A stretch of DNA of 64,000 nucleotides from Gnetum montanum (taxonomy: Eukaryota > Streptophyta > Gnetopsida > Gnetales > Gnetaceae). The notes below the pieces were generated by a model. That model searched no databases. It worked only from the letters and a program-made list of their open reading frames with translations, and was not told where the DNA came from. Shown piece by piece: positions 10,871 through 21,539 of this stretch (the first letter of the stretch is position 1; the number at the start of each line of letters is the position of its first letter). The DNA is taken from NCBI GenBank assembly GCA_015680685.1, contig MNCI01009376.1, positions 357,477-421,476 of the forward strand, written 5' to 3'. The translations under genes were made by a program, and so were the position numbers.

Positions 10871-12149
10871 CCTAACACAATAGTAAGAAACCTTACCGTC
10901 CATCAAAATTGTGGACAAAAGTGAAGAAGAACCCTCGATCGTGATCCTATGAACCTTGCCATAGAACTAGAGTGGTAAAGCCTTGATAGCTAAACCCTTT
11001 TACCAATTGGCCTTCACACAAAAAAATCCTCAAAGTGGCAAAAACCCTCAAAGCTTAGGCAACCCACAATAGCAATGTCAACAACATCCACTAACATGGA
11101 TCACAGAGCTTCCACCCAAACATCATCAACCTTGCAAGCCTTGCCATTTGCAAATGAACTTGTGAATGTGAACTCGAAGTAAAGATCGCAACCCTGAGAA
11201 GCCATCATATTGTAACCTCGAGAAGCCCAATGGCTACAATCACAATAAGGGATTTTTTGATAGGAAAAGATTTTTGGAAGACTTATACAGGAATATAAGG
11301 TCGTTGCATGAAGATGATGCATGGGATGGTTAAAGAGGTGTTTTTGTTTATACATGAAGCCCTATAATTTTTGCAAATAATAACATCTCAAGCCCATAAC
11401 ATTCAAAGGTTGATGAAGTGGCACAACCACTATTCAGGTAGATGGCACCATGAATGCTCTGGGGATGATGAGAACAACAAACTCAGTTAAGCATGAACAA
11501 AATTGAAAAATGTTTTACAATGTTGTGGGCCTCACCATTAAGGGAAAGGGCATATTTGAAATGCATGGTCAATAGTAATGGGCATGCAGGTGAGTTGAAA
11601 TAGTGCTTACACGCTCCCATGATTCTCACTCTATAAAATTGCAATAATGCACAAATCAATGACATTACTATGCTCAACAGTCAGCAAGTGCACCTCAACA
11701 TTCAAGACTTCAAAATTATGAACATCTTCCATATCACCATCATTGCTCCCAAGGAAAGCCCTAACACCGACAACATTCACATCAACGAGTCATTGGGTTT
11801 TACCATGTTCAACTCCAAAATCGACATTGGCAACATTCATGTGTTAATAGTCATCAAAAACTTTGTCATCTATGTTAATAAAGTTGACTATGGCCTTGGA
11901 AGTTTGGAAGAGAGAGGATCAATGATGATGGTGTCAAACATGGTGGTGGTGGTGGAATGTCATATGATGGGCATCACCAATGGAGCAAGGATAAAGATGT
12001 GGCAAGGTGAAGCAACCAGAGCTAGTGGCATAATATTCTTGAACTTGGTTATGAAGGATGTGTAAAACCCCATCTTAATCAATTAGTTCTACTATAACAT
12101 GGCTACCTCAAGCACATGCTATCCTAGTGCTAATAAGTTTCCATCCAAC
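10871..12149. other. Unassigned region between LINE and aldehyde oxidase relic
   Basis: There is no recognisable gene. A plus-strand ORF of 131 codons (11670-12065) has a low-complexity, Ile/Asn/Met-rich composition and no family match that I know. The 5' untranslated part of the LINE may occupy the left end. Confidence 0.35.
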
Positions 12150-12358
12150 ATGAAGATTAGCAATGTAACTTTCAGCAACATTTAGGGTATAGTACATCTA
12201 AAGTAAGCCATGCAATTGTGCAATTAGCATGCAAAATTTGAGTTGAAAGGCTACACACAATCAAAACTAACTTGGAGAAAATAAACCTAATCCAATTTCA
12301 TGGAATGAGCTAATTCAATAGGCTTGTCTATAATTCTTTGATCCAATTGCACAACTTT
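12150..12358 (+). pseudogene. Aldehyde oxidase pseudogene, upstream part
   Basis: A plus-strand frame gives STSKVSHAIVQLACKI, stop, then VERLHTIKTNLEKIN. This matches the TTSE.SC..V.LAC..LVERL.PIK segment of the molybdenum-cofactor domain of plant aldehyde oxidases. A second frame continues ISWNELIQ and then an AC-L block. The sequence is cut at 12358 by the copia-like element E2 and resumes at 18088. The left limit is uncertain. Plant aldehyde oxidases convert aldehydes such as abscisic aldehyde to acids; this copy has stops and frameshifts and is dead. Confidence 0.62.
12354..12358. repeat. Target-site duplication of E2, left copy (ACTTT)
   Basis: ACTTT precedes the LTR start TGTGG at 12359 and is repeated at 18088-18092 after the other LTR. 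Taking out E2 and one copy rejoins the aldehyde oxidase reading frame (TTFCATDPN). Confidence 0.75.
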
Positions 12359-13408
12359 TGTGGATCAATGAACCTAGAAGGGGCTATGTTCCCCAAATTA
12401 AAATTCTTTGAGATAGAGTAAGCACACCAAATTTAACATGGTTCCCCAACTTGGGTAGTTCACACTTGGAGGGTAGTTCACAAGCACACCTCTAGAATTT
12501 GTTATTCTCAAATGTGGTTTGAAGGGCACCACACCCTATACAAGCTCTAAGCTCTACTTCAAAGTGATTCGCCGCTATGAATCCATTCAATCTCTCAAGG
12601 TTTCAACAAGCTTAGAATGTGTTTTATAAGATCCCACAACCTTTGAAACTTGAACTCTACTCTAAAGTATTATGGTGTTACACCAACACTCAATCCTGTA
12701 GGATCTCGACAAGCTCAAGTAAGATGTCTTCCCACAAGAAGCACATAAACCCTATAAGGAAACAAAAGAGAATAACAATCACAAGAAAAGAATGCAACTA
12801 AGTTTGCTAATCCTTGCACTCTGAGGCACAACTTACTTTGACCAATTATAATAGAAAAATGATTCTATAATGAGGAGCAACAATGATTACAATGATTGTC
12901 AAATGAATACAATAGATAGTACACAATGCTTGCCATTTTCCCAATGATAATGAAGTCTTCTTATAGCCACTATGTTTTAGAATTCATCTTGGAACTTGTG
13001 CAATGACTAACTAATAATCATTGAAGATGTCTTCTTCAAGACTAAGGCATCTTTTTGCATCTAACCTCAATTCTAGAAAGACATCTTCTTTTGCTGAAAG
13101 ACATGTTTCTACAATAGTCCTTCATTTTGGAAAGACGTTTTTCTTTCTAGAAAGATGTTTCCTATTTTGCAAAGATGGCTTCTCCTATACTACCTTTAAT
13201 TCTACCAAGAAATCTACTATTTCTTGGAGACATATTTCTTCAACTCCCTTTGCACTTTCAATTCTTTATTCCTTGTCCATGTTCTAAAATTTCTACAAGC
13301 CTTCTTATCTTAGTGCAAGTTCTTGTCCTACAAACACAACAACCACACAACCACATAGATAATATTTTTCTCTAGTTTTATTAACGTTTTGACATACCAA
13401 AAGGTCCA
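12359..13408 (-). repeat. 3' LTR of E2 (1050 bp)
   Basis: It aligns along its length with 17011-18087. Shared landmarks are 'aacatggttccccaacttggg', 'acacttggagggtagtt', 'tacaccaacactcaatc' and the U3 block rich in AGATGTCT/AGACATCT. On the minus strand it starts TGGACCTTTTGGTATGTC next to the polypurine tract and ends at TGTGGATC (plus strand), giving TG..CA ends. Confidence 0.82.
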
Positions 13409-13425
13409 CTATCTTCCCCTTTTTG
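13409..13425 (-). promoter_or_regulatory. Polypurine tract of E2
   Basis: On the minus strand it reads AAAAAGGGGAAGATAG directly before the LTR start TGGACC. Plus-strand DNA synthesis primes here in LTR elements. Confidence 0.65.
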
Positions 13426-13899
13426 GTGATGTTAAAAACTCAAGAAAATGGATTAGTAAACATGAAAAATATCTAAAAGATATCCATAACTATACTCTCC
13501 TCCTTTTTGAATAGCATCAAAAAGGATAAAGCACATAAATAAAGTACTAAAAGGGACATATAAATTCCTATGGTAGCTAGGGATTAAGATAAACTGTTGA
13601 GGATCAAGGTAGTTCGATAGAATGTGGAAAAAAATGAAACAAAGAAAAAAGTAAAGAGCAAACATATACCACATAGAGATAATAAAAGTAAACACCATCT
13701 ATCTATAAGTCATCCACAAGCTGTCATATAGTCAATTTTATGCATAAATCTACAACTATCTAGAATCACATCAGTCACATATGTGCATAGTCCCAAAATC
13801 ACATATGTGAGAAACAAAAAAGAACATCTCCTCTTTTTTAAACATCAACAAAAGAAGAGAGAAAAAAATCACTCAAGGTCTTAATCACTAGCCTTGATT
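13426..13899. other. 3' non-coding part of E2 internal region
   Basis: AT-rich sequence lies between the ORF2 tail and the polypurine tract. It resembles 2600-2880 of E1. No gene is seen. Confidence 0.5.
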
Positions 13900-15650
13900 A
13901 CATTCTCAAACTCTTAGCCCTTTGTTTCTTTGGATGGATAATAAGTCTTCTCTTGATCATCATCACTGTTGGCATTGAGTCAACTTGATTCTAGTGTATC
14001 CTCATTAGAGGACTCAATTTGTTGAATGGGAGCTTACCTAGGATGAAGCTTCACTCAAAATTGAGATGAAGCTAGAGCATCTAGCTAAAGTGGAGGTTGC
14101 TAAGCTAGAACCCATTGGGACAAGGTCCCAAAGATACTCTCCATAGCATGCTGCTTAAAAGAGCTAGGAACATCGACTAATGGAGGAACTGCATGAATAG
14201 GCAGTGTAGGATCATGATGCTTAGGTTGCCACATGGGAATATGATGCTTCCCACGGACATGAGTTGGTGCTAGCTCAAGCTATGAATTAGACTCCATCCC
14301 TAAGTTATAATCATGTGAAGGATCAAATTCTGCAAAATGTCTTGATGGGATAGGAACATTCTCCTCATTCTCAAAAATAGCAGGAGTAGTAACCTCTTGA
14401 AACACTTACCCATTGGAGGGGGGATGAAATGCTAGATGCATTCAAACTCTTAGGAAAGTAACAGAGGTTTGTAGAAACTTCTTTAGTGATAAACTAATCT
14501 AGGCACCTATGGATTTTGATCTTTTCAGCTATGGAGATGCTTCCTTCTTCTGCTTTTATGATTTGGTACTAGGTCTTACTTTAGCTACATGTGAATGATC
14601 CCTCTTCTCAACATATTTGTTGAGACTCCTTGTACTTCTAAGTAAAGGCATTTATGAAATAGGTACATCCCTCTAACAAATCAACAAGCTGATGAGGTAG
14701 GGATGCCCAAGAATCCTTTCCTTGGTAAATAGACTTAGGATGACGCAACAAAGTATGTGCCCCAAATCTAATGGTAGTACTATGAGAAGACAAGAAAGCA
14801 CATAGGCTTGGGATGGTAGTAGTTAACTATAACTTCCCTTACTTACCATAATGTTATATAATACAATAGAAGACAAGGTGGAAGCATTAGGAGTCATCAA
14901 GCTCCTCTCAACATGACCTCTTTCAAATGTAACTTCTTTCACAAAAAATACATTAAAAAATTCATCCTATGCTATAGGCATGATACCATTAGAATAGATG
15001 TCCTACATGAAGTCAATGATTACCTAGAAGACATCGAGAACGGAGATCCCAAGGACTGCATTCACAACATGGGGAGACACCTTGATGAGAATACCCCCAA
15101 CCATGAAAGTGAATGCCCCAACAATTGCATTTGTAATGACAATAGCACAATAGAATTCCCTAATTAAAACTTCAAGAAGTAGAAAATTCATTGCAATGAA
15201 GGCTTTCCATTTCAAATATTTTAAATAATCCATTAATGTAGCTTTTCTATGAGTAGGGAAAGACAAAGAGCATTCAATAATGATGCTTGTGGTTCTAGTA
15301 GCCTCAAACCTGTGTTGTGTGCTTGTACTATGGAATTGTTGTGTGTAAGTGGGTGATGCACTACTAGAACTCCATTTGGGTTTCTTTGACGGTGCTCTAG
15401 ATGTTCCAACCTTATTGTGGGCCATCTTTGACAAAATCGTTGTTGATGGTGGAGCCCTAGTCATCTCTATGTGGTTAAATAAGAGAGTGCAAAAAAGAAA
15501 TGGGGCTTTTGCATTTAATAGTGGAAACAAACGAGGGCCTTGAATGACAAAGAAGATATCTTTCCCATGATTAAAACCATAATAGACATCTTTTAAACAT
15601 AGTAGATGTCTTTCTCGCAAGACACAAAAACTCAGAGAGACATCTTTGCT
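13900..15650 (-). pseudogene. ORF2 of E2, plant-transposon-protein-like
   Basis: On the minus strand the likely start is MAHNKVGTSRAPSKKPK (about 15.43 kb). Then come a Ser/Thr/Gln-rich stretch, the block VLIREFYCAIVITNAIV with GGILIKVSPHVVNAVLGI (about 15.03-15.18 kb), a second block with SQAYVLSCLL and HPYLISLLI (about 14.68-14.82 kb), and a hydrophilic tail that includes a MESIFGTLSQWV motif (about 14.1 kb). Order and motifs match the E1 copy at 2.9-4.7 kb (MESIFETSSQ, LIREFYSNIV), so both descend from one gene. Several stops interrupt it. The domain resembles the 'putative plant transposon protein' found in plant LTR elements; its activity is unknown. A cluster of AGACATCT palindromes lies just upstream. 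Confidence 0.65.
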
Positions 15651-15715
15651 CATCAGAAGATGTCTTTCTTTAGAAATCTTTTATTTTGTAAAGACATCTT
15701 TTCAAAATAGGATGG
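15540..15715. promoter_or_regulatory. AGACATCT/AGATGTCT palindrome cluster upstream of ORF2 in E2
   Basis: At least five copies of AGACATCT or its complement AGATGTCT occur within about 170 bp, several extended by AA/TT to AAGATGTCTTT or similar. The same motif fills the U3 of the E2 LTRs and a stretch at 20.1-20.3 kb. The cluster lies just before ORF2 on the minus strand, suggesting a second promoter or enhancer. That role is inferred. Confidence 0.5.
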
Positions 15716-16099
15716 GATTTGGGAAAGGCTATCAATGGACTATAGTCTTAATGGAAGCTTGTGAAAACAAAAAACTTACCTCTACGTACCTACTATTCTA
15801 TCCAAAAGTAATGATATTTAGAGGGCTAGAGAGGGAGTTCCTCTTTCAAGGATTCTCTTCTCAACCAAACTTCTTTAATATCTAAGACTTGGCTTCCTCT
15901 AATGAATTTGTTGGTGAGAGTGTCTTGATTTTCCTGTTCCTTCCTTTTAACTCTACATTTTTTTCTAGTTCCACTCATGTTTTGAGTTGACATCTGATCT
16001 CCCCTATGATCTTGCAAAAAATTCTTTCTTGGTTTATTTTGATAAGACCAAAAATTCCAATGATATGATCAATTATTTATATGATAATACTTAAGATTG

Positions 16100-16970
16100 C
16101 AATCCCATTTTTATCCCTACCTTATGACAATAATAACACCTAATACTCCTATGATAGTATGAGAGATTAGGATAATCAACCATTTTACAACCTTTCTGAT
16201 AGATGAGTGCTTCCTCTGATTTTGAAGTATTAGCTTTTTCTTTTGGAGGACCATTTAATTGTGATGGGTTTATAGAAGGTGACAGCTCTTATGTGCAGCA
16301 TCTTAGACCACTCTTGTCATGTGGACATCTTCCTTGTCCTAGTACCATTTGAAGGGATTACTTTCCCTTTTCCAGTCTTTCATTTACTAATTTGACATCT
16401 GCTACTTACACTTTGGCATGTTCTATAGATGATGTTAGCTTTTCATTCTTAGCTTGGGTCTAAGAGTTATTTAGTAAGATTAGAAATAGTCAAATTTAAC
16501 AAAGATACTTCCTGATCCTTAGATTTGACTTGTTTATTTAACTTATTACAAAGACTTGGAATTAATAAAAGCTCATTACATAAAATATTAAACCTTTCTT
16601 CATCATTAAGAACATCATCTAATGAATCAATGTCATCATCAATGATGATCATACATATGAAATGTGAATTTTTCACATCATCCTCCACTTCTTCGTCACT
16701 CTGCTTCCCATCATCCTTTTTGCTCTAATAGCTACAACAATATCATTTGCTCTAGAGAAGTAATCTTTTATTTTCTTACCCTCTCTCATTTTAAGCTCAT
16801 TGTATTCACTTTGCAAAACTAACAATTTTGATTGCTAAACAATAAAGGTTTCTTCATAAGTAGCTTCTAAAGTTTGTCAAATTTCTTTGGTTTTTTTACA
16901 TCCATATGAAATTTCTTTATTGAACATGGGTGGCTTTGTATAAGATGTTCCCTCCACTATTTACTCTTAA
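16100..16970 (-). pseudogene. Gag (UBN2 type) of E2
   Basis: On the minus strand, just downstream of the PBS, a stop-ridden frame gives TLEATYEETFIV-like, SKLLVLQSEYNELKMREGKKI and DYFSRANDIV-like segments (about 16.75-16.9 kb). This is the UBN2/copia gag pattern. A coiled-coil region beginning MEDDVKNSHFICM with NDEERFNILCNELL (16.47-16.69 kb) and a zinc-knuckle-like CYYCHKVG (about 16.13 kb) follow. Gag packages element RNA. It pairs with an initiator-Met PBS as expected for copia. The same coiled coil recurs at 20.48-20.76 kb. Confidence 0.7.
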
Positions 16971-16995
16971 ATTTTATGACAATAAAAGAGTACTA

Positions 16996-17008
16996 GGCTC
17001 TGATACCA
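16996..17008 (-). promoter_or_regulatory. Primer-binding site, initiator-Met tRNA type (E2)
   Basis: On the minus strand it reads TGGTATCAGAGCC, two bases after the LTR end. This is the standard initiator tRNA-Met PBS of plant copia elements, without mismatch. Confidence 0.85.
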
Positions 17009-17010
17009 CT

Positions 17011-18087
17011 TGTAGATCATTGAACTTAAATGGTTGAAATATGAATAAGTTTTTCAAATTAAAATTCTTTAATACAAATCACACAAACTAAATTTAACAT
17101 GGTTCCCCAACTTGGGTAATCCACACTTGGAGGGTAGTTTGCAAGCATACCTCTGGACTTTGTTGCTCTCAAATGTAATTTGAAGGGTACCATACCCTAT
17201 ACAAGCTCTAAACTCCACTCCAAAGTGATTCGATGCTACAAATCCACTTAACTTTACAAGGTCCCGACAAGGTTAGAATGTGATTTCCAAGATCCCACAA
17301 CCTTTACAACTTGAGCTCCACTTTGAAGTATTGTTGCGCTACACCAACACTCAATCTTGCAAGATCCTGACAAGCTCAAGCAAGATGCCTTTCTATAAGA
17401 AGCATCAACCTTACAAGGCAACAACAAAGAATAGAAATCATAAGGAAAGATGCAACTAAGTTTGTTAATCCTTTCACTCTGAGGCATAGCTCACTTTGAC
17501 CAATTACAATAGACAAATGATTGCACAATGAGGAGCAAAAATAATTACAATGATTGTCAAATGATTACAATAGATAGGAAATAATTCTTGTAATTTCCCC
17601 AATTAGGTTGAAGTCTTCTTCTAGCCACTATGTTTTCAAATTCATCTTAGAACTTGTGTAATGGCTAACTAATGGTCACTGAAGAGGTCTTCTTCAAGAC
17701 TAAGACATCTTTCTGCATCTAACCTCCATTCTAAAAAGATGTCCTATTTTGATAAAAGACATCTTTCTATAATAGTACTTCATTTTAGAAAGGTGTCTTC
17801 TTCTGAAGAAAGATGTATTTCTTTCTAGAAAGACATCTTCTATTTTTTAGAGATGTCTTCTATTGTACTACCTTCAATTTTTCCAAGATGTCTACTATTT
17901 CTTAGAGACATATTTCTTCAACTCCCTTTGCATTTTAAATTCTTTGTTCCTTGTCCATGTTCTTGGGCTTTTAGAATCCTTCTTATCTCAATCCAAGTTC
18001 TTATCCTATAAACACAATAACCACACAATCACACAAAAAGCCTTGTTCTCCATTTTTTTTAATTTTTTGACATATCAAAAATCCGTA
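17011..18087 (-). repeat. 5' LTR of E2 (1077 bp)
   Basis: It pairs with 12359-13408. On the plus strand it starts TGTAGATCATTG next to the PBS and ends CATATCAAAAATCCGTA, where the terminal CA has decayed to TA. The U3 part (about 17.68-17.91 kb) carries many AGATGTCT/AGACATCT copies. The ACTTT duplication follows at 18088. Confidence 0.82.
17680..17915. promoter_or_regulatory. AGATGTCT/AGACATCT array in U3 of the E2 5' LTR
   Basis: Multiple direct and inverted copies of the 8-bp motif and one-base variants lie roughly every 20-40 bp. The equivalent stretch of the other LTR is 13.02-13.23 kb. An enhancer role is inferred from its U3 position. Confidence 0.5.
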
Positions 18088-18092
18088 ACTTT
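18088..18092. repeat. Target-site duplication of E2, right copy (ACTTT)
   Basis: This is identical to 12354-12358 and defines the right end of E2 at 18087. Confidence 0.75.
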
Positions 18093-18635
18093 TTGTGCTA
18101 CTGATCCAAACAATTTAACATATGAAAACTATTGTGTTGTTGTAGTTGAGGTAGAGATTGATCTCTAAACACAACCTTGTGTAATTCTCTAATCATATAT
18201 ACTTTATGATTATGAAAGAAGTTTAAATCCTACAATGAATCTTAGTCAAATGAAGGGGGCATTTATACAAGGAATTGATTATTTCATGATAGAAGAGTAT
18301 GTGGTAGATGAGAATGGGAACCTATTGTCTGATGGAACATGGATATATAAAGTTCTTGTAATTAACAACATACCAAGTGGACTTAATGTTGAATTATTCA
18401 ATAGTACTATTCATCAGAAACACATTCTCTCATCATAAGCTTCTAGGAAATCACCTTTGCTTATAGCTCCATAGGTGCATTGTATAATAAGAAACACCAT
18501 TAAAGAAGCATGTCAAGATTGCTAGGGTGATAGTAGTTGTTTTAGAAATATTATCTTGCCACCATGAATATCATTTAATCTCTATGTGGTTTTGACAAAG
18601 TGGAAAACTACCTTAAGAAACTTTCAAAGCCATAA
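18088..18635 (+). pseudogene. Aldehyde oxidase pseudogene, C-terminal part
   Basis: The plus strand continues the gene cut by E2: TFCATDPNNLTYENY, VVVEVEIDL, a degenerate link, YERSLNP, then LSQMKGAFIQGIDYFMIEEY, DGTWIYKV, LNVELFNS and HQKHILSS. These match the family pattern Y.NYG.AV.EVE.DL, SLNPAVDLGQIEGAFVQG, DGTWTYKIP, FNVE.LN and VLSSKASGEPPLL. After stops, frameshifts and KSPLLIAP, another frame gives ATMNII, stop, SLCGFDKVENYLKKLSKP and the terminal stop at 18633-18635, matching the enzyme C-terminus. Plant aldehyde oxidases are cytosolic molybdo-flavoproteins. The family call is strong, but whether it was a processed copy cannot be decided. The multiple lesions rule out function. Confidence 0.85.
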
Positions 18636-18877
18636 TGTATTGTAATAACAATCTAGATATGTATTTATATGATATATATTTATTGTGTAAGAAAAAGAGA
18701 ATTTATAGGACATTTATTCAACATCCTATGTGTATGGAAAAATTGTTAATTATAGCTTTTAATTTCTATGGTGGTTATACCTAACTCCCATGGTGGTTGT
18801 AACTAACCTTAATCTCTCATGATGTTTGTAACTACCAAGAAGCCACTATAAAAAGAGCTTCAAGGGTAGAGAGAAAT

Positions 18878-18919
<42 letters not shown>

Positions 18920-19814
18920 ACACATATTGAAGATTACTTGTAAGAATGGCTTACTAATTTAAACATTAGTTCAGCTGCATTTTTTAAATCCTATGAGTTA
19001 TTCTTTTTCTCCTTATTTTGTCTTAGTTGCTTAAAAAATAGTATAGAGAGTATTGTGCTTGGCATTTGATTTTGGAATTTTTTTTATTATTCTTATAGCT
19101 TTAATTTCTTGTAATTATAGATAGCTATTACTTAGCCAAGTAATAGCTTGAATCTATATCACGAAAAGCATCTTTTGTAATTTAATATTAACATCTTTAT
19201 GAAATTTCTTATTAAGGTATAGAGGGTTTAAAAAAATCTTTAATATTTTGAACTAAATTTAAATAGCTTTTCTTTTAAATTTTTTCCTCATATTTAATCT
19301 TTAAATTATTATACCTTTTCCAATAACTCTGTTTTTATAGTTCTTAATAGCTATTAATTAATCCATATAATAGCTTATATTTTACTTTTACAAAGAATTT
19401 TGGGTAGTTCAATAGAAGTGTCTTTTATGAATTGCTTGTTGAGCATGAAGGGTTTGAACAATTTCTAGCACCTAGGGGTAAATTGTAATAACTTTATTTC
19501 AAAGTGTTTCATCATGTTCATTTTATCTCACTTATATGTTTAAGATTCCCGACAAATTTTCTTTCTCTTCTTGGCCTTAAAATCCATTGAATCTCACTCT
19601 ATTTCTAATTTTCTTACAAATCTTTCTCTCTAATAAAACCTAGAAGAAGATTGTTGTAGAATTATGCTTAAGCATTTTGGTTAAATTTTATTTGTTTCAA
19701 GCAACGTATTATAGAGACTATATAGATTAAGTAACTTGACAAAATAATAGTCTTTAATGATAAACATTATTCAACAAAGTTAGTTTAATGTCTAATATAA
19801 TAGCCAATTATAGT
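18636..19814. other. Unassigned stretch with TATA-like site and (AG)n
   Basis: After the aldehyde oxidase stop the sequence is AT-rich and non-coding. A good TATA-like CTATAAAAAGAGCTTC at 18845-18860 precedes an AG microsatellite, an arrangement seen in plant LTRs. The repeated 'gtggttgtaactaa' phrases before it also look LTR-like. No LTR ends could be fixed. From 19.0 to 19.8 kb I see nothing. Confidence 0.35.
18879..18915. repeat. (AG)n microsatellite
   Basis: An uninterrupted AG dinucleotide run of about 36 bp starts directly after 'gagaaatt'. Confidence 0.95.
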
Positions 19815-20104
19815 TTAATATACAAATCTAGTCATTTCAACAATTATAATAGCAAATACACATTTACGCTTAGTTTGCTCTATTATCACTGAGTTTATTT
19901 GGAGGTATCTAGGCCTTGGTATTTCTAGAGACCAACAAACACCTAAACTCAAGTTTGAAGGAACACCTTCATTTCTTGTAATCCCATTCATCAAACCAAA
20001 GGAAAATGTTGGTTGTCCCAAATGGTCACCAATAGTCATGTATGCTTGGACATGGATGAATGAATGAAAAATGAAGGTTTGGATTTATATAATCATAGTC
20101 AACA

Positions 20105-20290
20105 ATAGGTTTTTACCAAAATATAGACATCTCCTTTGAGAGATAGACATCTATGATGCGTTTATAAAAAACATGTAGATGTCTCACTGGGAAAGTACAC
20201 GTCTCTATTGTGTTTAAATAAATTAGGTGGAGATATTATTTGAAAAGTAGATGTCTCTCTTGTTAGGTAGATGTCTCTCTTGCCAGTATT
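20105..20290. promoter_or_regulatory. Third AGATGTCT/AGACATCT cluster (E-family copy E3)
   Basis: Copies of TAGACATCT and TAGATGTCTC, some separated by about 20 bp, lie downstream (minus strand) of an E-family gag relic. This is the same relative place as the cluster before ORF2 in E2. Confidence 0.5.
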
Positions 20291-20299
20291 TACCATAAT

Positions 20300-20925
20300 C
20301 TTTGAAGGGGCCTCTTATTTAGATACATTGTTTGTGGAAGGTTATTCTTGTTGATAGCAACCTAGTCCACTTTTATCATTTGTACTTCTTCCTTGCCCAA
20401 GAACTATTCAAAGTGACTCTTTTCCTTCAACCAACCTTTCATTTATGAGTTTAGCATCTGCAAGTTCTTCCTTAATCTACTCATAGGACACGGTTAGTTT
20501 TTTATTCTGAACCCTTAAATCTAAGCTCTCTTTTGTGAGGTCTAAAACTTTTATATCTAATAAAGAGACATCTTGACCCTTATTTCTTAATTTCTTCTTT
20601 AATTTTATACAAAGATTTTGAAGAGGTAGAAGTTCATTGCACAAGAGGTCATACCTTTCTTCAACAGTTTCCATTTGATCATCATCAACTAATGGGCTAG
20701 TATCATCATTTGTAAGAGCCATAAAAATGAGATATGAATCTTTTGAACTATCATTCACCTCTTCTTCACTATTCTCTCCATCATCCTAGCTTATGTATAA
20801 GTTTTTCTTTTTCATACCCATGTTAGTCCTACCTTTTCATTGCAATCTATCATTACTAGGACATTTGAAGACCACATGGCCTCTTCCACCACATACCTAT
20901 GACATCTCATTCCCAGATGTCATGG
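20300..20925 (-). pseudogene. Gag remnant of E-family element E3
   Basis: On the minus strand a zinc-knuckle relic VCGGRGHVVFKCP (about 20.87 kb; the first Cys is lost to a stop) precedes a coiled-coil segment from 20758 to 20480. The coiled coil includes VEERYDLLCNELLPLQNLC, KKLRNKGQDVSLLD and DLTKESLDL. It matches the coiled coil of E2 gag (EERFNILCNELL, KSKDQEVSLLN). After a stop, EELADAKLINERLVEGKESL continues the similarity. UBN2 sequence and a PBS are not recognisable upstream. Confidence 0.65.
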
Positions 20926-20927
20926 AA

Positions 20928-20956
20928 AATGTCAAATATAAGTTATATTTGACATT
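20928..20956. repeat. Perfect 14-bp inverted repeat (hairpin)
   Basis: AATGTCAAATATAA and its exact reverse complement flank a single G. A looser copy (AATGTTA..TAACATT) lies at about 20980-21001, and both are followed by 'attatgcataa'. Confidence 0.85.
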
Positions 20957-21001
20957 ATGCATAAGAAGACAATATACCAAATGTTAAATATATGTAACAT
21001 T

Positions 21002-21539
21002 CAACATTATGCATAAAAAAATTAGTGGGGAAAATGCAAAAGAAAAGAGGAAATAATGCTTTATTGATGTAGAATAAAGTGTCTAGCTCATGCTCTAAGA
21101 GTGTTCCTTGGGATTTTTTTCATTCTACATCTATCCCCATAGAAGTGATTCAACATTTCCACCATAGTAAGGCCTACAATCGAATAGAAGGAATGGTCAA
21201 TCCTATTCCTATCCCACTTTACCTAGCTCCCATGAATTGCCTTTACTGGCTCCACCACTCCATGCTAGAACAACCTCTAAGCCTTGGTACAAATGCCTTA
21301 GGTCAAACCCCCAAAGGTCACCTTGAGAGACATGTCCATTATTATAATGCATCCTATTAGATCTCAATTACAACTATCCATTTAGGTCTTATTAAATAAT
21401 GATAATCACTTGTTATGAAAAGACACCATCTTTGTTATGCAATAAGATCATTTGGGAATGGGAACATTATAATACCCAACATTTTATTAAAAAATCATCA
21501 AATTTAAACTTGAAAAATTTTTACCTTTATCTTTACCTT
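21002..21539. other. No gene recognised in E3 leader region
   Basis: A 93-codon plus-strand ORF (21079-21360) has no family match and lies where an E element would have its leader and gag start. It is treated as chance. Confidence 0.35.

Larger units (their letters stand above)
12359..18087 (-). mobile_element. Non-autonomous copia-like LTR retrotransposon E2
   Basis: This is a minus-strand element with two LTRs (12359-13408, 17011-18087), an initiator-Met PBS, a UBN2-type gag, a second ORF with a plant-transposon-protein-like domain, a polypurine tract and a 5-bp TSD (ACTTT). Protease, integrase, RT and RNase H are absent from the 3.6-kb internal region, so it depended on another element for mobility. 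It interrupts an aldehyde oxidase pseudogene. Related fragments lie at 2.4-4.7 kb and 20-21.9 kb. Confidence 0.8.

Noticed and set aside
11670-12065. 131-codon plus-strand ORF as a gene
   Set aside because: No family motif, biased composition and no supporting signals; kept only as an unassigned stretch.
21079-21360. 93-codon plus-strand ORF
   Set aside because: It lies antisense to the expected leader and gag start of E3 and has no recognisable motif.
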